Origin: an uncultured Mediterraneibacter sp.
Lineage (GTDB): Bacteria > Bacillota > Clostridia > Lachnospirales > Lachnospiraceae
Assembly: GCF_934309415.1 (NCBI RefSeq)
Contig: NZ_CAKRDI010000021.1
Span: 1-52,827 of the forward strand
Reading direction: 5' to 3'
DNA length: 52,827 bases
In this document: positions 18,008-25,863 of the stretch, piece by piece
Position numbering within the stretch: position 1 is the stretch's first letter
Layout of the letters: each line of letters begins with the position of its first letter
Position numbers and translations under genes: made by a program
The notes under the pieces: model-generated
Seen by the model: only the letters and a program-made list of their open reading frames with translations
What the model was told of the DNA's origin: nothing
Databases searched by the model: none

Positions 18008-18960
18008 AGTGGAATAAATTCAGATTAAAGACAACAACAGAGGCAGAAGATATTGTCAGCAGCATGCTGGCAGATCTTGGGATCGAAGGCGTGGAGATTG
18101 AAGATAAAGTGCCGCTGACACAGTCAGATAAAGCGCAGATGTTCGTAGATATCCTGCCGGAGATCGATCCGGATGACGGTGTGGCGTATCTGAGTTTCTA
18201 TTTAGAAGAAGAGGACGATGCAGAGAAGATTCTTGCAGATGTAAAACAGGAACTGAAAGAAATGTCAGCGTACGTGAATGTCGGAGAATGTACAATCGAA
18301 GAATCTCAGACAGAAGATGTAGACTGGGTGAATAACTGGAAGAAATATTTCCATCAGTTCTATGTGGATGATATTTTGATCATTCCGTCCTGGGAAGATG
18401 TAAAACCTTCCGATGAAGACAAGATGGTAATCCACATTGATCCGGGAACTGCGTTCGGAACAGGAATGCATGAGACAACACAGCTCTGTATTCGTCAGAT
18501 CCGTAAATATACAACAGAGACAACGAAGATTCTTGATGTAGGATGCGGAAGCGGAATTCTTGGAATGTTAGCATTAAAATTCGGTGCAGAGCATTCTGTC
18601 GGAACCGATCTGGATCCATGTGCTATTGATGCGACTTATGAAAATATGGAGAACAATGGAGTTCCGAAAGATAAATATGAAGTTATGATCGGAAATATCA
18701 TTGATGATAAAGAAGTACAGGATAAAGTAGGATATGGATGCTATGATATTGTGGCAGCGAATATTCTTGCCCCGGTACTGGTTGAGCTGACTCCAGTGAT
18801 CGTCAATCAGCTGAAACCGGGCGGCATCTATATTACAAGCGGAATCATTGATGATAAAGAAGAGATGGTAAAAGAGGCTGTATTAAAAGCAGGACTTGAG
18901 ATCCTGGATGTGACATATCAGGGCGAGTGGGTCTGCGTAACAGCCCGGAAGAACGGATAA
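18004..18960 (+). CDS. prmA: Ribosomal protein L11 methyltransferase
   Basis: PrmA methylates ribosomal protein L11. The N-terminal substrate domain (MKWNKFRLKTTTEAEDIV) precedes a class I SAM domain with DPGTAFGTGMHETT, LDVGCGSGILG and the N-[IL]-A motif in ANILAPVL. It has 318 residues, normal length. The start at 18004 is fixed by AGGAGG 9-14 bases upstream and by the ATGA overlap with the GH25 stop; an upstream in-frame start at 17983 would sit inside the GH25 gene without a ribosome site. Followed after 13 bases by rsmE, the usual partner in Firmicutes. Confidence 0.95.
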   Translation: MKWNKFRLKTTTEAEDIVSSMLADLGIEGVEIEDKVPLTQSDKAQMFVDILPEIDPDDGVAYLSFYLEEEDDAEKILADVKQELKEMSAYVNVGECTIEESQTEDVDWVNNWKKYFHQFYVDDILIIPSWEDVKPSDEDKMVIHIDPGTAFGTGMHETTQLCIRQIRKYTTETTKILDVGCGSGILGMLALKFGAEHSVGTDLDPCAIDATYENMENNGVPKDKYEVMIGNIIDDKEVQDKVGYGCYDIVAANILAPVLVELTPVIVNQLKPGGIYITSGIIDDKEEMVKEAVLKAGLEILDVTYQGEWVCVTARKNG

Positions 18961-18973
18961 TAGGAGAAGTCGG

Positions 18974-19717
18974 ATGCAGAATTTTTTTGCAGAGCCTTCC
19001 TGGATCGGTGAACAGCAGATCCGACTCGAAGGTGCGGATGTAAATCATATGAAGAATGTCCTCAGGATGAAATATGGGGAAGATGTTCAGATCAACGATG
19101 GAGAGGGAAATGTCTATTTGTGTACGGTGAACGGATATGAAGATAATGTCGCAGTGCTTGATATTCTGAAGAAACTGGATCAGGATACAGAACTTCCGTC
19201 CAGACTCTGGCTTTTCCAGGGGCTTCCAAAAGGGGACAAGATGGAATGGATCGTTCAGAAGGCAGTGGAGCTTGGCGCATACAGTGTAGTTCCGTTTGCG
19301 GCAAAAAGATCCGTAGTGAAGCTGGATGAAAAGAAAGCAGAGAAGAAAAGAACCCGCTGGCAGGCCATTGCCAAAGGTGCGGCAGAGCAGTCGGGAAGAG
19401 GGATTGTGCCGGAGGTACAGCCTGTGGTGAGTTTCCAGAAAGCACTGGAACTGGCAAAGGAACTGGATGTGATCCTGATTCCGTATGAACTGGAAGAAGG
19501 AATGAAAGAGACTGCCCGCAGGATTCAACAGATCCGTCCGGGACAGTCTGTAGGAATCTTCATCGGTCCCGAAGGCGGATTCGAAGAAGCGGAAGTGGAG
19601 CTTGCAAAAGAGGCGGGAGCCACATCTGTATCTCTTGGAAAGAGAATTCTGCGTACAGAGACTGCAGGACTTACGACTCTTTCGATTCTGATGTATCATC
19701 TGGAGACCTGTGAGTGA
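18974..19717 (+). CDS. rsmE: 16S rRNA (uracil1498-N3)-methyltransferase
   Basis: RsmE, a SPOUT-class methyltransferase acting on U1498 of 16S rRNA. It begins MQNFFAEPSW, with an N-terminal PUA-like part (LEGADVNHMKNVLRMKYGE), and ends in the knot motifs IGPEGGFEEAEVELA and LGKRILRTETAGLTTLSIL. It has 247 residues. AATAGGAGAAGTCGG gives a good ribosome site. It is the last gene of the run from moaC. Confidence 0.95.
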   Translation: MQNFFAEPSWIGEQQIRLEGADVNHMKNVLRMKYGEDVQINDGEGNVYLCTVNGYEDNVAVLDILKKLDQDTELPSRLWLFQGLPKGDKMEWIVQKAVELGAYSVVPFAAKRSVVKLDEKKAEKKRTRWQAIAKGAAEQSGRGIVPEVQPVVSFQKALELAKELDVILIPYELEEGMKETARRIQQIRPGQSVGIFIGPEGGFEEAEVELAKEAGATSVSLGKRILRTETAGLTTLSILMYHLETCE

Positions 19718-19734
19718 TCTCAGACAGAGTTGGT

Positions 19735-19810
19735 GTTATTGTTCAATCCACAGCGGTTCATCTGGCTATGAACAGTAACCATTATTTGACAGGTTACCTG
19801 TGAACAGTAC
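19735..19810. repeat. Degenerate copies of the dispersed palindrome
   Basis: GTTATTGTTCA (19735-19745) and TGAACAGTAAC (ending 19779) are arms of the dispersed palindrome held 23 bases apart, and CAGGTTACCTGTGAACAGTAC (19790-19810) carries another right arm. The arms are recognisable but the loop is expanded. The region lies between rsmE and the cysteine desulfurase gene. Confidence 0.55.
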
Positions 19811-19884
19811 TGGCTGGTAATGTATCAGAATAATACAAACAGACATAATTTAGTAGTAAAGAACGAAAAGTAAAGGAACGGAAA

Positions 19885-21042
19885 ATGGAAGCATATTTAG
19901 ATAATTCTGCCACGACAAGAGCATTTCCGGAAGTGGGAGAACTGGTATATAAAGTGATGTGTCAGGACTTTGGTAATCCGTCTTCCATGCACAGAAAAGG
20001 TGTGGAGGCAGAGCATTATATAAAAGATGCAAAAGAAAGCCTTGCGAAAATATTAAAAGTAAATACAAAGGAAATTTTCTTCACATCAGGTGGAACAGAA
20101 AGTGATAATCTTGCGCTGATCGGATGTGCAAGAGCAAATAAAAGAAGAGGAAATCATCTGATCACAACTTCAATCGAACATGATGCGATCCTTAACACGA
20201 TGCGTTATCTGGAAGAAGAGGAAGGATTCAGAGTGACTTATCTGCCGGTGGATTCTAACGGAAAAGTCAGTCTGGAAGCTTTGAAAGAGGCTCTGTGTCC
20301 GGAGACGATTCTTGTATCGATCATGTATGTAAATAATGAGGTCGGTACAGTGCAGCCGGTGGAAGAGGCTGCAAAGATCGTAAAAGAATACAATTCGAAT
20401 ATTCTGGTGCATTCCGATGCAGTACAGGGATTTGGAAAATATCATATTTATCCTAAGCGCCAGAAGATCGATCTGTTAAGTGTAAGCGGTCACAAGATCC
20501 ACGGACCGAAGGGTGTCGGATTCATTTACATTGGTGAAAAAGTGAAGATACGTCCAATTCTGTTTGGCGGCGGACAGCAGAAAGACATGCGCTCCGGTAC
20601 AGAGAACGTGCCGGGAATTGCAGGTCTTGGTCTGGCTGCAAAGATGTCTTATCAGGATTTGGATATGAAAGTGGCGCTGATGCGTGAACTGAAAGCACAT
20701 TTCCTGGAAGGGCTTAAGCAGATCGATGATATTACGATTCATGGTGTGACGGATGAAGGAAGTGCACCGCACATTATCAGTGTGGGAGTTGCGGGAATCC
20801 GAAGCGAAGTACTTCTTCACACATTGGAAGAGAAAGGAATCTATGTATCTTCCGGTTCAGCCTGTGCTTCCAATCATCCGGCAGTCAGCGGCGTGTTAAA
20901 GAGCATTGGTGCGGAGCAGAAGTATCTGGATTCCACAATTCGTTTCAGTATGTCAGAATTTACAACAAAAGAAGAAATTGACTACGTGCTGGAAACACTA
21001 TATAATTGTATACCGATGTTGAGAAGATATACGAGACACTAA
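19885..21042 (+). CDS. Cysteine desulfurase (NifS/IscS family)
   Basis: PLP-dependent enzyme taking sulfur from cysteine. It begins EAYLDNSATTRAFPEV. TSGGTESDN binds the cofactor phosphate, Lys204 in SGHKIHGPKG is the PLP lysine, and Cys327 in SSGSACASNHP is the sulfur-accepting cysteine on its short loop. It has 385 residues. It sits directly before thiI, as in the Bacillus nifZ-thiI pair, so its main job is probably sulfur supply for 4-thiouridine in tRNA rather than general Fe-S assembly. No IscU/SufU gene is adjacent. Confidence 0.92.
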   Translation: MEAYLDNSATTRAFPEVGELVYKVMCQDFGNPSSMHRKGVEAEHYIKDAKESLAKILKVNTKEIFFTSGGTESDNLALIGCARANKRRGNHLITTSIEHDAILNTMRYLEEEEGFRVTYLPVDSNGKVSLEALKEALCPETILVSIMYVNNEVGTVQPVEEAAKIVKEYNSNILVHSDAVQGFGKYHIYPKRQKIDLLSVSGHKIHGPKGVGFIYIGEKVKIRPILFGGGQQKDMRSGTENVPGIAGLGLAAKMSYQDLDMKVALMRELKAHFLEGLKQIDDITIHGVTDEGSAPHIISVGVAGIRSEVLLHTLEEKGIYVSSGSACASNHPAVSGVLKSIGAEQKYLDSTIRFSMSEFTTKEEIDYVLETLYNCIPMLRRYTRH

Positions 21043-21045
21043 AGT

Positions 21046-21077
21046 GTTACGGCTCATACTATAGCTGCAAATGGTAA
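21046..21077 (+). repeat. Degenerate copy of the dispersed palindrome
   Basis: GTTACGGCTCATACTATAGC followed by TGCAAATGGTAA aligns with the consensus GTTACTGTTCACAG-CATAG-CTGCAAACAGTAAC with several substitutions. It lies between the desulfurase and thiI genes. Confidence 0.5.
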
Positions 21078-21136
21078 AGTATTTTACCATAATGTAAGTT
21101 TTGTGGTCAGTAACGTTTCAAGAAGGAGATAAAAAT

Positions 21137-22327
21137 ATGAAATTTCAGTCATTTCTGATTAAATACGGTGAAATCGGAATCAAAGGAAAGAACCGTTATA
21201 TTTTCGAAGATGCTCTGGTACGTCAGATCCGTTATGCCCTGCAGGGAGTGGACGGAGAATTTCTCGTACACAAGTGTCATGGAAGAGTTTATGTAGACTG
21301 TGAAGGCGAGTATGATTTTGAAGAGACAGTAGAAAGTCTGAAAAAGGTATTCGGTATTGTCGGAATCTGCCCGGTTGTACGAGTTCCTGTAGCAGAACTG
21401 GAACAGTTGAAAAAAGACGTTGTAAACTATGTTGATCAGGCGTATCCGGAGAAGAACAAGACATTCAAAGTTGAGGCAAGAAGAGCAAACAAGCGTTATC
21501 CGGTGAATTCTATGGAGATTAACTGTGAACTTGGCGGAGCAGTTCTGGATGCATTCCCGGAGATGAAAGTAGATGTGCATAACCCGGACATTCGACTGAA
21601 TGTAGAGATCCGTGAAGAAGTTTACATTTATTCCAGAATTATTCCGGGACCGGGAGGAATGCCGATCGGGACAAACGGAAGTGCCATGCTTCTTCTTTCC
21701 GGCGGAATCGACAGTCCGGTTGCTGGTTATATGATCGCAAAACGTGGAGTAGAACTTGAGGCAACTTATTTCCATGCGCCACCGTATACAAGTGAGAGAG
21801 CAAAAGAGAAAGTAGTAGACCTTGCACGTCTGGTATCTGCCTATGCAGGACCGATCAAACTGCATGTTGTCAACTTTACAGATATCCAGCTTTACATTTA
21901 TGAGAAATGCCCACACGATGAGCTTACAATTATCATGCGTCGTTATATGATGCGTATTGCAGAGCATTTTGCTAAACAGGATGGTTGTCTGGGACTGATC
22001 ACAGGAGAGAGTATCGGACAGGTGGCAAGCCAGACAATGCAGAGTCTGAATGCAACCAATGCAGTATGTACTTTGCCGGTATACCGTCCGCTGATTGGAT
22101 TTGATAAGAAAGAGATCGTAGAGATTTCAGAGAAGATCAATACTTATGAGACATCCATCCAGCCGTTTGAAGACTGCTGTACAATTTTCGTTGCAAAACA
22201 TCCGGTTACAAAACCGAATGTGGAACGTATTGAAAAATCAGAACTGAACCTGACAGAGCAGATCGAGGAACTGATGCAGAAAGCAATTGAGACTGCAGAA
22301 GTGATCCGTGTGAAACAGGGAGAGTAA
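21137..22327 (+). CDS. thiI: tRNA 4-thiouridine synthase ThiI
   Basis: ThiI adenylates U8 of tRNA and inserts sulfur from the desulfurase. Order of domains: N-terminal ferredoxin-like part, THUMP domain to about residue 165, then the PP-loop ATP pyrophosphatase with SGGIDSP at 188-194. There is no rhodanese domain, as in Bacillus; EDCCTIF near the end may supply a cysteine. The ATG at 21137 (396 residues) is chosen because AGAAGGAGAT lies just ahead; an in-frame GTG at 21101 would add 12 residues without such a site. It partners with the desulfurase gene 95 bases upstream. Confidence 0.94.
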   Translation: MKFQSFLIKYGEIGIKGKNRYIFEDALVRQIRYALQGVDGEFLVHKCHGRVYVDCEGEYDFEETVESLKKVFGIVGICPVVRVPVAELEQLKKDVVNYVDQAYPEKNKTFKVEARRANKRYPVNSMEINCELGGAVLDAFPEMKVDVHNPDIRLNVEIREEVYIYSRIIPGPGGMPIGTNGSAMLLLSGGIDSPVAGYMIAKRGVELEATYFHAPPYTSERAKEKVVDLARLVSAYAGPIKLHVVNFTDIQLYIYEKCPHDELTIIMRRYMMRIAEHFAKQDGCLGLITGESIGQVASQTMQSLNATNAVCTLPVYRPLIGFDKKEIVEISEKINTYETSIQPFEDCCTIFVAKHPVTKPNVERIEKSELNLTEQIEELMQKAIETAEVIRVKQGE

Positions 22328-22334
22328 AACAGTT

Positions 22335-22367
22335 GTTACTGTTTGCAGGTTGCCTGTGAACAGTAAC
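22335..22367 (-). repeat. Dispersed 33-bp palindrome, copy
   Basis: GTTACTGTTTGCAG-GTTGC-CTGTGAACAGTAAC, a near-perfect copy in minus orientation just after the thiI stop. Both arms pair except for the two-base internal mismatch characteristic of the family. Confidence 0.85.
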
Positions 22368-22383
22368 AAACAGTTATGAAGAG

Positions 22384-22418
22384 ATAAAAAAAGAGCTGCT
22401 CCGTCAGGAACAGCTCTT
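22384..22418 (-). terminator. Terminator of the HPr-like gene
   Basis: AAGAGCTG (22391-22398) pairs with CAGCTCTT (22411-22418), with an inner TCC/GGA stem. The A-run at 22386-22392 is a T-run on the minus strand, so it terminates the minus-strand gene ending at 22459. On the plus strand no T-run follows. Confidence 0.8.
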
Positions 22419-22458
22419 CGTTAATAAATCATAAGTCCGTAAATGAATACCGGGATGA

Positions 22459-22692
22459 TTATTTGATGATGTAAGCGTCAAGTGCTGCAAGAATCTCATC
22501 AATGTTTCCATCAGCGTGGATGTTTAAATCAATCGGTTTGGAAAGATCAAGACTGAAAATACCCATGATTGACTTGGCATCTATAACATATCTTCCGGAT
22601 ACTAAATCAAAATCATTGTCGTACTTTGTGATTGTGTTAACGAATGATTTAACTTTGTCGATTGAATTTAATGAAATCTGTACTGTTTTCAT
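22459..22692 (-). CDS. HPr-like protein lacking the active-site histidine
   Basis: A 77-residue protein with the HPr fold pattern. Residues 36-50 (VIDAKSIMGIFSLDL) match the HPr segment around regulatory Ser46, with Ser41 here. The region where HPr has GIHARPA with the phosphorylated His15 reads NSIDKVKSFVNTI, with no histidine. It therefore cannot work as a normal PTS phosphocarrier. AAGGAGGGATTTTCAA precedes the ATG, so expression should be good. A longer open frame upstream on the same strand is antisense to mtaB and is not coding. It could be a regulatory HPr/Crh-like protein; function unknown. No PTS gene is nearby. Confidence 0.85.
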   Translation of the reverse strand: MKTVQISLNSIDKVKSFVNTITKYDNDFDLVSGRYVIDAKSIMGIFSLDLSKPIDLNIHADGNIDEILAALDAYIIK

Positions 22693-22851
22693 TTGAAAAT
22701 CCCTCCTTGAATTATACAATAAAGTAAAGGTTTCTGACCTCGTTATTATTCTACGGGATATGGAAATAAAAGTCAAGAGTGATTGACAAGGGAATACACA
22801 GTAACCAAGAATTAGTAGAACATATATAATAGAAAAATGAGGTGATAGATT

Positions 22852-24141
22852 ATGAAGAAAGCAGCACTGCACAATCTGGGATGTAAGGTGAATGCGTATG
22901 AAACCGAAGCGATGCAGGAAATGCTGGAACAGGCAGGATATGAGATCGTACCATTCAAAGAAGGAGCGGACGTCTATGTGATCAATACCTGTACTGTGAC
23001 GAACATTGCGGATCGTAAATCCCGTCAGATGCTTCACCGTGCAAGAAAGATGAATCCGGATGCGATCGTTGTGGCAGCCGGCTGTTATGTACAGGCTCAG
23101 GACAAGAATGGAGTGGTAGATCCATGTATCAATATTGTCCTTGGAAACAATAAGAAGAAAGATCTGATCCGTGCACTGGAAGAGTATCAGGATGCTCACG
23201 GAATGAAAGATGTGGAGGATATCAGCAGAACAAAAGAGTATGAATCCCTTCATCTTACAAAACCGGGGGATCATACAAGGGCTTACATTAAAGTACAGGA
23301 TGGATGTAATCAGTTCTGCACTTACTGCATCATTCCATATGCGAGAGGAAGAGTTCGCAGCAGAGAGACAGAGGATGTTTTGGAAGAAGTGAAGACTCTG
23401 GCAGGAAATGGATACAAAGAAGTGGTCCTGACAGGAATTCATCTGAGTTCTTACGGAATTGATTTTGACGGAGAGAGACATCTGCTGGATCTGATTCAGG
23501 CAGTTCACGGAATTGACGGAATCGAACGAATCCGTCTTGGTTCACTGGAACCGGGAATCATTACAGAAGAATTCGCGAAGGCAATTTCTGAGTTACCAAA
23601 GATGTGTCCACATTTCCATCTGTCTTTACAGAGTGGATGTGATGCCACGCTGAAGCGTATGAATCGTCGTTATACAAGTGCAGAATATGTGGAAAGATGC
23701 AGAATTCTTCGCAAATATTTTGAAAATCCGGCACTGACAACGGATGTGATTGTTGGATTCCCGGGAGAGACAGAGGAAGAATTTGAAGAGTCAAGAGCTT
23801 TTGTAGACAGCATTGACTTCTACGAGACACACATTTTTAAATATTCCAGACGTGAGGGAACCAAAGCGGCCGTGATGGAAAATCAGGTCAGCGAACAGAT
23901 CAAGGCAGAGAGAAGTAATGTCCTGATCGAACTTGGTGAGAAAAAGCGCAGGGCATATGAGGAAAGTTTCATCGGAAAAGAAGTAGAAGTACTGGTGGAA
24001 GAGGATGTCGAAATCGACGGAAAGACCGTTCAGACAGGCCATACAAAGGAATATATGAAAATTGCACTACAAACAAATGAAAATCTGAAAAATTGTGTTG
24101 TAAAAGTTCAAATTGGTTGTGATTCACAAATTATTCATTGA
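22852..24141 (+). CDS. mtaB: tRNA t6A37 methylthiotransferase MtaB
   Basis: Radical SAM methylthiotransferase that converts t6A37 to ms2t6A in tRNA. The N-terminal MTTase domain has Cys11, Cys47 and Cys78 for the auxiliary cluster. The radical SAM cluster is Cys152, Cys156 and Cys159 (CNQFCTYC), followed by IPYARGRVRSR. A TRAM-like domain ends the 429-residue protein. The opening KKAALHNLGCKVNAYE distinguishes MtaB from MiaB. GAGGTGATAGATT is the ribosome site. It is divergent from the HPr-like gene. Confidence 0.94.
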   Translation: MKKAALHNLGCKVNAYETEAMQEMLEQAGYEIVPFKEGADVYVINTCTVTNIADRKSRQMLHRARKMNPDAIVVAAGCYVQAQDKNGVVDPCINIVLGNNKKKDLIRALEEYQDAHGMKDVEDISRTKEYESLHLTKPGDHTRAYIKVQDGCNQFCTYCIIPYARGRVRSRETEDVLEEVKTLAGNGYKEVVLTGIHLSSYGIDFDGERHLLDLIQAVHGIDGIERIRLGSLEPGIITEEFAKAISELPKMCPHFHLSLQSGCDATLKRMNRRYTSAEYVERCRILRKYFENPALTTDVIVGFPGETEEEFEESRAFVDSIDFYETHIFKYSRREGTKAAVMENQVSEQIKAERSNVLIELGEKKRRAYEESFIGKEVEVLVEEDVEIDGKTVQTGHTKEYMKIALQTNENLKNCVVKVQIGCDSQIIH

Positions 24142-24202
24142 ATTTTGCATGGGATTATATTAAAATTGTAGATAGAGTTTCTGGGTTTTCCAGAAGAAAA
24201 TT

Positions 24203-24305
24203 ATTACTGTTTGCAGTTGGAGAAGATGTCTGCTGATGCGGGCAACAGCAGATTTGACAGGAGAATGATCAAAGCCGGTGTCGCAGACAGATTGTGAACA
24301 GTGAA
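24203..24305 (-). repeat. Split copy of the dispersed palindrome, arms 75 bases apart
   Basis: TTACTGTTTGCAG (24203-24215) and TTGTGAACAGTGAA (about 24292-24305) are the two arms of the family, separated by about 75 bases that contain further self-complementary pieces (GTCTGCTGATGC, GCAACAGCAGA). It lies in the mtaB-ireB gap. It looks like a palindrome with inserted sequence. Confidence 0.5.
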
Positions 24306-24337
24306 AAACAGAAGGAGAAGGAAAAGGAGGAAGAAAG

Positions 24338-24601
24338 ATGAGTGATTTAAGTAATACTCAGTTCTTTCAGGTAGAACCGGGACCGCAGATCTCAGCAAAA
24401 GATATTCTTGAGATTGTCTTTAAAGCACTGAAAGAAAAAGGATACAACCCGGTCAACCAGATCGTTGGTTATATCATGTCAGGAGATCCGACTTACATTA
24501 CAAGCTACAACGGAGCAAGAAGTCTTGTGATGAAAGTAGAAAGAGATGAGCTGGTGGAAGAGTTATTAAAAGCGTATATTGAACACCACGCGTGGGAATA
24601 A
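24338..24601 (+). CDS. ireB: IreB family regulatory protein
   Basis: An 87-residue protein of the IreB (UPF0297) family. The run [35 protein letters not shown] and the ending EHHAWE are typical. In Enterococcus the family member is a substrate of the Ser/Thr kinase IreK and affects cephalosporin resistance. AAAGGAGGAAGAAAG precedes the ATG. It is the first gene of the conserved Firmicute run with ruvX and the DUF1292 gene. Confidence 0.93.
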   Translation: MSDLSNTQFFQVEPGPQISAKDILEIVFKALKEKGYNPVNQIVGYIMSGDPTYITSYNGARSLVMKVERDELVEELLKAYIEHHAWE

Positions 24602-24608
24602 TCAGATT

Positions 24609-25052
24609 ATGAGAATTATGGGATTAGACTACGGGACGAAGACAGTCGGAGTTGCAATCAGTGATGCACTTGGACTGACGGCCCAGGGGATCGAGACGAT
24701 CACACGGAAAGAAGAGAACAAACTTCGCAAGACCTGTGCCAGGATTGAGGCGCTGATCAAAGAATATGAGGTGGAGAAGATTGTACTCGGCTTCCCGAAA
24801 CATATGAATAATGATATTGGAGAGCGTGCTCAGAAGTCTCTGGAATTTCGTGATATGCTGGAACGGCGTACAGGACTGGAAGTCATCATGTGGGATGAGC
24901 GCCTGACTACTGTAGAGGCAGAGCGTACATTGATCGAAAGTAATGTGAGAAGAGAGAACCGTAAGAAATATGTGGATAAGATCGCAGCGGTATTCATTCT
25001 TCAGGGATATCTGGATTCACTTTATCTGAAAAACAGACAAGGGGATAATTGA
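24609..25052 (+). CDS. ruvX: Holliday junction resolvase-like RuvX (YqgF)
   Basis: YqgF-family protein of 147 residues with an RNase H-like fold. The first motif is [39 protein letters not shown] and [18 protein letters not shown] follow. Members take part in Holliday junction resolution or pre-16S rRNA processing. The ATG at 24609 is taken because homology starts at MRIMGLDYG; an upstream in-frame start at 24579 lies inside ireB. Only 7 bases separate it from the ireB stop, with no strong ribosome site, suggesting coupling. Confidence 0.92.
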   Translation: MRIMGLDYGTKTVGVAISDALGLTAQGIETITRKEENKLRKTCARIEALIKEYEVEKIVLGFPKHMNNDIGERAQKSLEFRDMLERRTGLEVIMWDERLTTVEAERTLIESNVRRENRKKYVDKIAAVFILQGYLDSLYLKNRQGDN

Positions 25053-25313
25053 ATGGAAAAAGTAAGTTTTACTTTCAGCGATGGAAGCGGAGCAGACGAA
25101 TTTTTTGTACTGGAAGAGACAAAGATCAATGGATCAGCATACATACTGGTAGCCGATTCAGAGGATGATGATGCGGAATGCCTGATTTTAAAAGAAGTCG
25201 GAGATTCTAAAGAATCAGAAAAATTCTACGAGATCGTAGAGGACGATACAGAACTGATGGCAGTGTCCAAAGTATTTGAAGAATTATTGGACGATGTCGA
25301 CATTGAGATGTAA
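25053..25313 (+). CDS. DUF1292 family small acidic protein
   Basis: An 86-residue acidic protein. The pattern SFTFSDGSGADEFFVLEETKINGSAYILVAD, then ILKEVGD and a C-terminal VFEELL fits DUF1292. Its start codon follows the ruvX stop directly, with CAAGGGGATAATTG as ribosome site. It is part of the ireB - ruvX - DUF1292 trio found across Firmicutes. Molecular function not known. Confidence 0.88.
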   Translation: MEKVSFTFSDGSGADEFFVLEETKINGSAYILVADSEDDDAECLILKEVGDSKESEKFYEIVEDDTELMAVSKVFEELLDDVDIEM

Positions 25314-25386
25314 ACAGGAAAGTAAAATCCAGTTGGATTTTTACGATAGATTTACTGAAATTTATTAAAAAAGGGAGAAAAGGCTG

Positions 25387-25860
25387 ATGGAAACAGAAAA
25401 GACGCAGGAACTGCTGAAGGAAAGACTCAAAGAAAAAGGCCTGAAGGTCACTCATCAGAGACTGCTTGTTTTGTCAGTACTTGAAGAGAACAGCGGCAGG
25501 CATATGACAGCGGAGGATATCTACGAGCTTGTATCATCAGATTATCCCGAGATCGGACTGGCTACCGTGTACAGAACATTACAGCTTTTGTGGGATATGC
25601 AGCTGGTAGACAGGATTAACTTTGATGATGGATGTGTTCGTTATGAGATTGGGCATTTGTTGAACGGAGAGACGAAGCATAATCACCATCATCTGATTTG
25701 CAGAAAGTGCAATAAAGTGCTTGCATTTGATGATGATCTTCTAGATGATCTGGAACAGCATATAGAGGAGGCAACCGGATTCCATGTCCTGGACCACGAA
25801 CTGAAATTCTACGGACTGTGTAAAGAATGTATGGAAAAACAGAATAGTGGAGGTGCTTGA
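25387..25860 (+). CDS. Fur-family metalloregulator
   Basis: A 157-residue Fur-family repressor. The winged helix contains LKVTHQRLLVLSVLEE and IGLATVYRTLQLL. The metal and dimer domain has HNHHH near 98-102, Cys105/Cys108 (CRKC) and Cys145/Cys148 (CKEC), the structural zinc site. Fur, PerR and Zur cannot be separated safely by reading. The place between DUF1292 and RNase J genes is conserved in Clostridia. AAAAGGGAGAAAAGGCTG precedes the ATG. Its 3' end is 3 bases from rnj, so the two are co-transcribed. Confidence 0.9.
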   Translation: METEKTQELLKERLKEKGLKVTHQRLLVLSVLEENSGRHMTAEDIYELVSSDYPEIGLATVYRTLQLLWDMQLVDRINFDDGCVRYEIGHLLNGETKHNHHHLICRKCNKVLAFDDDLLDDLEQHIEEATGFHVLDHELKFYGLCKECMEKQNSGGA

Positions 25861-25863
25861 TTT

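Noticed and set aside
22384..22418. Terminator of thiI
   Set aside because: The hairpin has its T-run on the minus strand only, so it fits the HPr-like gene; thiI may end at the palindrome 22335-22367 or read on.
22693..23508. Long open frame on the minus strand continuing upstream of the HPr-like gene
   Set aside because: It is antisense to mtaB, has no ribosome site at its far start, and the conserved protein begins at 22692 after an excellent site.
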